Source of the DNA: Syntrophothermus sp. UBA1445
Lineage (GTDB): Bacteria > Bacillota > Syntrophomonadia > Syntrophomonadales > DTU052
Reading direction: 5' to 3'
NCBI GenBank assembly: GCA_002329495.1
Contig: DCTH01000155.1
Location: 1 to 8,377 of the forward strand
DNA length: 8,377 nucleotides
Shown: positions 5,680 through 8,377 of the stretch, piece after piece
Layout of the letters: the number at the start of each line of letters is the position of its first letter
Numbering within the stretch: the first letter of the stretch is position 1
Notes under the pieces: generated by a model
Databases searched by the model: none
What the model was told of the DNA's origin: nothing
Seen by the model: only the letters and a program-made list of their open reading frames with translations
Program-made: the position numbers and the translations under genes

Positions 5680-6699
5680 ATGAAATTGGCTGGAGCAAGG
5701 ATTGCAGTAGTTGGCGCTACCGGCGCTGTAGGACAGGAAATGCTTAAGGTTTTGGAAGAACGGAAGTTCCCGGTAACTAAGTTGATTTGTCTGGCTGACC
5801 CTCGCGAAGCAGGTACCAAGGTCAGATTCAAGGGTGAAGAGATCACCGTGGAGGGAGCGAGTCCTGATAAATTTGAGGGTGTGGATATCGCACTGTTGGC
5901 GGTTGGAGGAGAAGTAAGTGAACTTCTCGGGCCTGAGGCGGCTCGCAGAGGGGTTGTGGTCATTGACAACAGTTCCGCCTTCCGTCTTAAAGATGATGTT
6001 CCCCTGGTGGTACCCGAGGTAAACCCGGGCGATGTCAAGGAACATAAGGGTATTATTGCCAATCCCAACTGCTCGACCATCATAATGGTAGTTGCAATAA
6101 ATCCTATCCACCAGGCTGCGGGGCTGAGACGGGTGGTGGTATCTACCTACCAGGCGGTATCAGGTGCCGGTAAGGCCGGTTTGGAGGAATTGGAGGAACA
6201 GGTCCGTTGTTATGTGGACGGGCGTCCTTTAAAGAGCAGAGTATTCCAGCACCAGATTGCCTTTAATCTCATTCCCCATATCGATGTCTGGGTTGATAAG
6301 GGCTACTCCAAGGAAGAAATGAAACTGGTGTGGGAGACCCGCAAAATAATGCACATTGACGGCCTGGCGGTCAGTCCCACTGCGGTCCGGGTCCCGGTTT
6401 TCAGGAGTCATTCGGAGTCAGTTAATCTGGAGACTGAGCGCCGGATTACCGTTGCTGAGGCCCGGGATGTGCTCGGCAAAGCCCCCGGGGTTATAGTTGT
6501 TGATAACCCACCGGCCAACGAATACCCCATGCCCTGGTTTACTGCTGACCGCGATGAGGTATTTGTGGGGAGAATCCGCGAGGATATCTCGGTTGACAAT
6601 GGACTGAACCTGTGGGTAGTCGCTGATCAGATCCGTAAAGGGGCTGCTACCAATGCCGTACAAATCGCGGAGATAGTAGTCAGGGATAATTTGTTCTGA
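5680..6699 (+). CDS. asd: Aspartate-semialdehyde dehydrogenase
   Basis: Reduces L-aspartyl-4-phosphate with NADPH to L-aspartate-4-semialdehyde, the precursor of lysine, diaminopimelate, dipicolinate, threonine and methionine; cytoplasmic. The protein has 339 residues, normal for the family. The N-terminal NADP-binding loop is VVGATGAVGQEML (about residues 10-22). The catalytic cysteine is Cys131 in ANPNCSTI, followed by STYQAVSGAGKAG. The active-site histidine is His244 in RVPVFRSHSES. The C-terminal ADQIRKGAATNAVQIAE is also typical. The start is uncertain. ATG 5680 has a ribosome binding site almost touching it, while TTG 5686, two codons later, has ideal spacing; the protein differs by only two residues. 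It follows dpaB by 49 bases containing a promoter-like extended -10, so it may be transcribed both with dpaAB and alone. The next gene, lysC, makes its substrate. Confidence 0.97.
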   Translation: MKLAGARIAVVGATGAVGQEMLKVLEERKFPVTKLICLADPREAGTKVRFKGEEITVEGASPDKFEGVDIALLAVGGEVSELLGPEAARRGVVVIDNSSAFRLKDDVPLVVPEVNPGDVKEHKGIIANPNCSTIIMVVAINPIHQAAGLRRVVVSTYQAVSGAGKAGLEELEEQVRCYVDGRPLKSRVFQHQIAFNLIPHIDVWVDKGYSKEEMKLVWETRKIMHIDGLAVSPTAVRVPVFRSHSESVNLETERRITVAEARDVLGKAPGVIVVDNPPANEYPMPWFTADRDEVFVGRIREDISVDNGLNLWVVADQIRKGAATNAVQIAEIVVRDNLF

Positions 6700-6712
6700 T
6701 GCTGTGGTAAGC

Positions 6713-6754
6713 CCGGCACCTAAGTTGCCGGAAATCGATGGGTTTTTTACCCAT
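6713..6754 (+). other. Two small hairpins in the asd-lysC gap
   Basis: CCGGCA (6713-6718) pairs with TGCCGG (6726-6731) over a seven-base loop. ATGGGT (6738-6743) pairs with ACCCAT (6749-6754) over a five-T loop. The first stem lies 11 bases before the six-T run at 6743-6748, too far for a standard intrinsic terminator, and the second stem contains the T-run. Together they might form a weak terminator or attenuator after asd. No T-box sequence is seen, and the gap is shorter than a usual lysine riboswitch. Confidence 0.35.
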
Positions 6755-6763
6755 TCACCGAAT

Positions 6764-6791
6764 CGGACAGTTTGAATGTTTGCGGTACATT
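6764..6791 (+). promoter_or_regulatory. Weak candidate promoter for lysC
   Basis: CGGACA (6764-6769) and TACATT (6786-6791) each match four of six consensus positions and are 16 bases apart. They lie after the asd-lysC hairpins, 54 bases before the chosen lysC start. The pattern is weak and could be chance. Confidence 0.22.
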
Positions 6792-6828
6792 AAGCAGCGC
6801 GTTCTGCAGGTAAACTAATTAAGACAGT

Positions 6829-6838
6829 GAGGTAGGTG
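6829..6838 (+). promoter_or_regulatory. Ribosome binding region of lysC
   Basis: GAGGTAGGTG holds two overlapping partial Shine-Dalgarno cores: GAGG (6829-6832), three bases from GTG 6836 and twelve from GTG 6845, and AGGTG (6834-6838), six bases from GTG 6845. It leaves the start ambiguous by three codons. Confidence 0.45.
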
Positions 6839-6844
6839 TCCCAG

Positions 6845-8080
6845 GTGGGAATTATAATTCAGAAATTTGGTGGAACATCTCTTTCCACCCCTGACCAGAG
6901 GGAAAGGGTATGCAAGGCGATTCAAAGAGAACGCCACAAGGGTAACAAGGTGGTGGTGGTGGTATCGGCCATGGGCCGGGTTGAAGATCCTTATGCCACT
7001 GATACCCTTATCCGACTGGTGAAAGAGGATAACCTCAACCCTAACCGGAGAGAATTGGATATGTTAATGTCATGTGGTGAGATTATCTCCGGGGTGGTGC
7101 TCACTAACAAGTTGCAGTCACAGGGTGAGAAGGCGGTGTTTCTTAACGGGCTGCAGGCCGGAATAAAAACCAGCGCCGATCACGGTGATGCACGAATTGT
7201 GGCCATTGAGACCAGTGCAGTTAAACGCTATTTGGACCAGGATTATGTGGTGGTGGTGGCAGGTTTTCAGGGTTTCTCTGAGGATGGCGAGATCACGACT
7301 CTCGGTCGGGGGGGAAGTGATGTTACCGCCAGTGCACTCGGGGTGGCACTGGGGGCCGAAGTTATTGACATTTATACCGATGTTGAGGGAATCATGACTG
7401 CTGACCCGCGAATCGTGAAGAACGCCCGCCTGTTGGATGCTGTAACCTACAATGAGATATGTCAGCTGGCCCGTGAAGGGGCTAAGGTAATCCACCCCCG
7501 GGCGGTGGAGATTGCTATGGAGTGTAACATTCCCTTGCGGGTTCGTTCCACTTTCAGCGATGGTACTGGTACCCTGGTAGGTAGCCACGGGGAATTCAAC
7601 GGGAAATCAATCCGGATCAAAAGAGACAACCTGATAACCGGTATCACTCAGATGCCGGATATCACCCAGATAAGGGTGGATATACAAGGGGAATCAGATT
7701 TGCCTCTAAGAGTGTTCAAAGCCATGGCCCTGGCGGAAATAAGTGTTGACTTCATTACGGTTAACCGTGAGGTGGTTATCTTTACGGTTCTGCAGGAGGT
7801 TGCCGAGCGAGCCCAGGAGATACTCAAAAACCTGGGGGTGAGCGTTCAAGCCGAGCCCGACTGTGCCAAAGTAGCAATTGTTGGTGCTGCCATAACCGGT
7901 ATTCCCGGAGTCATGTCCAAAGTAGTGGAGGCATTGACGCTTAATGGGATTACCATCCTGCAGTCAGGAGATTCTTACACCAATATATGGTGTCTGGTCA
8001 AACGGAATCAGATGGAACAGGCGGTTAAGGCCTTACATGATAAATTTGATCTGGGTAACCAGGAAGGAGGGGACTTTTAG
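6845..8080 (+). CDS. lysC: Aspartate kinase (monofunctional, two ACT domains, DapG type)
   Basis: Phosphorylates L-aspartate with ATP, the first step of the aspartate pathway, and is the usual site of feedback control; cytoplasmic. It has 411 residues from GTG 6845. The kinase domain begins IIIQKFGGTS (residues 3-12), with VVVVVSAMGR, an SCGE segment, TLGRGGSDVTASALG (about 151-165) and TDVEGIMTADPR (about 178-189). Two ACT domains follow at about 263-335 and 343-408; the second contains GVMSKVVEALTLNGITILQSGDS. The sequence resembles B. subtilis DapG, the diaminopimelate-sensitive aspartokinase I encoded between asd and dapA; the effector here is an inference from that relationship. An in-frame GTG at 6836 would add three residues. 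I prefer 6845 because homologues start about five residues before QKFGGTS and the GAGG core is only three bases from 6836. The lysC stop overlaps the dapA start by one base, indicating translational coupling. Confidence 0.96.
   Translation: MGIIIQKFGGTSLSTPDQRERVCKAIQRERHKGNKVVVVVSAMGRVEDPYATDTLIRLVKEDNLNPNRRELDMLMSCGEIISGVVLTNKLQSQGEKAVFLNGLQAGIKTSADHGDARIVAIETSAVKRYLDQDYVVVVAGFQGFSEDGEITTLGRGGSDVTASALGVALGAEVIDIYTDVEGIMTADPRIVKNARLLDAVTYNEICQLAREGAKVIHPRAVEIAMECNIPLRVRSTFSDGTGTLVGSHGEFNGKSIRIKRDNLITGITQMPDITQIRVDIQGESDLPLRVFKAMALAEISVDFITVNREVVIFTVLQEVAERAQEILKNLGVSVQAEPDCAKVAIVGAAITGIPGVMSKVVEALTLNGITILQSGDSYTNIWCLVKRNQMEQAVKALHDKFDLGNQEGGDF
8064..8072 (+). promoter_or_regulatory. Ribosome binding site of dapA inside lysC
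   Basis: AAGGAGGGG within the last codons of lysC, seven bases before the overlapping GTG at 8080. It selects this start over the in-frame ATG at 8098. Confidence 0.75.
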
Positions 8081-8377
8081 TGGCTTTTCCGAGACTTATG
8101 ACTGCCATGATTACCCCATTTACGAGTAATCTGGAGATTGACTATAAAAAAGTGCGTGATTTAGCGAATCACCTGGCGGATACGGGAAGTCAAGGTATTG
8201 TTGTCTGTGGTACTACCGGGGAATCCCCAACCCTCACCCATGAGGAAAAGCTCCAGTTGTTTTCGGTAGTACAGGAAGAAGTCGGTGCCAGGGTCGAGGT
8301 CTGGGCTGGGGTGGGGACCAATTCCACTGCTCATACGGTGGAAATGGCCCGGAGTGCCAGTAAATTAAAAATCAACC
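8080..8377 (+). CDS. dapA: 4-hydroxy-tetrahydrodipicolinate synthase, 5' part
   Basis: Condenses pyruvate with aspartate semialdehyde to HTPA, the substrate shared by DapB and DpaA/DpaB; cytoplasmic homotetramer with a TIM-barrel fold. The gene runs off the right edge after 99 codons; full-length enzymes have about 290-300 residues. The visible part has the N-terminal LMTAMITPF strand (residues 6-14) and the GTTGESPTL motif (residues 44-52), whose Thr45-Thr46 correspond to the active-site threonines of E. coli DapA. VWAGVGTNST, the next barrel strand and loop, follows. The Schiff-base lysine and catalytic tyrosine lie beyond the window. GTG at 8080 uses the last base of the lysC stop codon and has an excellent ribosome binding site. 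N-acetylneuraminate lyase-like paralogues share the fold, but the position next to lysC and asd makes DapA the clear choice. Confidence 0.95.
   Translation, partial: MAFPRLMTAMITPFTSNLEIDYKKVRDLANHLADTGSQGIVVCGTTGESPTLTHEEKLQLFSVVQEEVGARVEVWAGVGTNSTAHTVEMARSASKLKIN

Noticed and set aside
5464..6111. 215-codon open frame on the - strand (and a 169-codon one in another - frame) over dpaB/asd
   Set aside because: Both lie antisense to well-recognised dpaB and asd coding sequence, have no family resemblance or ribosome binding site, and are explained by the codon bias of the + strand genes.

Overview
This window looks like chromosomal DNA of a spore-forming, Gram-positive Bacillota, most likely a member of the Clostridia (Peptococcaceae or Desulfotomaculum-like; inferred from gene order and protein character, not from a marker gene). 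Strong GGAGG-type ribosome binding sites precede nearly every gene. Most starts are GTG or TTG. Two genes, dpaA and dpaB (spoVFA/spoVFB), encode dipicolinate synthase, which is essentially restricted to endospore formers. All genes lie on the + strand, and base composition looks even throughout, at roughly half G+C. Open frames on the - strand are shadows of the real genes.

Layout. (1) 2-763: 3' part of a D-alanyl-D-alanine carboxypeptidase (peptidase S11, DacF type). (2) 929-2206: M16 zinc peptidase of the MlpA/YmxG type. (3) 2253-2696: dUTPase (dut). (4) 2708-2977: YlmC/YmxH-family PRC-barrel sporulation protein. (5) A short leader with a promoter-like sequence and a palindrome, then dapB at 3065-3865. 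(6) 3866-4098: intergenic stretch dominated by two long, near-perfect inverted repeats. (7) 4099-5013 dpaA and 5031-5630 dpaB. (8) asd at 5680-6699, with a candidate extended -10 promoter of its own. (9) 6700-6844: leader with small hairpins, then lysC (dapG type) at 6845-8080. (10) 8080 to the window end: 5' part of dapA, overlapping the lysC stop by one base.

How the genes work together. LysC, Asd and DapA convert aspartate through aspartyl phosphate and aspartate semialdehyde to 4-hydroxy-tetrahydrodipicolinate (HTPA). HTPA is a branch point. DapB reduces it toward diaminopimelate and lysine, for peptidoglycan and protein. DpaA/DpaB oxidise it to dipicolinic acid, the spore-core chelator of calcium. 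The window thus holds the whole route from aspartate to dipicolinate plus the first enzyme of the competing branch. The flanking cell-wall carboxypeptidase, M16 peptidase and YmxH gene fit the same cell-wall and sporulation neighbourhood. The layout is a variant of the mlpA-ymxH-spoVFA-spoVFB-asd-dapG-dapA cluster of Bacillus subtilis, with dut and dapB added.

I did not find an undescribed enzymatic system. The least ordinary parts are non-coding: the tandem long palindromes exactly between dapB and dpaA, the palindrome over the putative dapB promoter, and the internal promoter candidate for asd.
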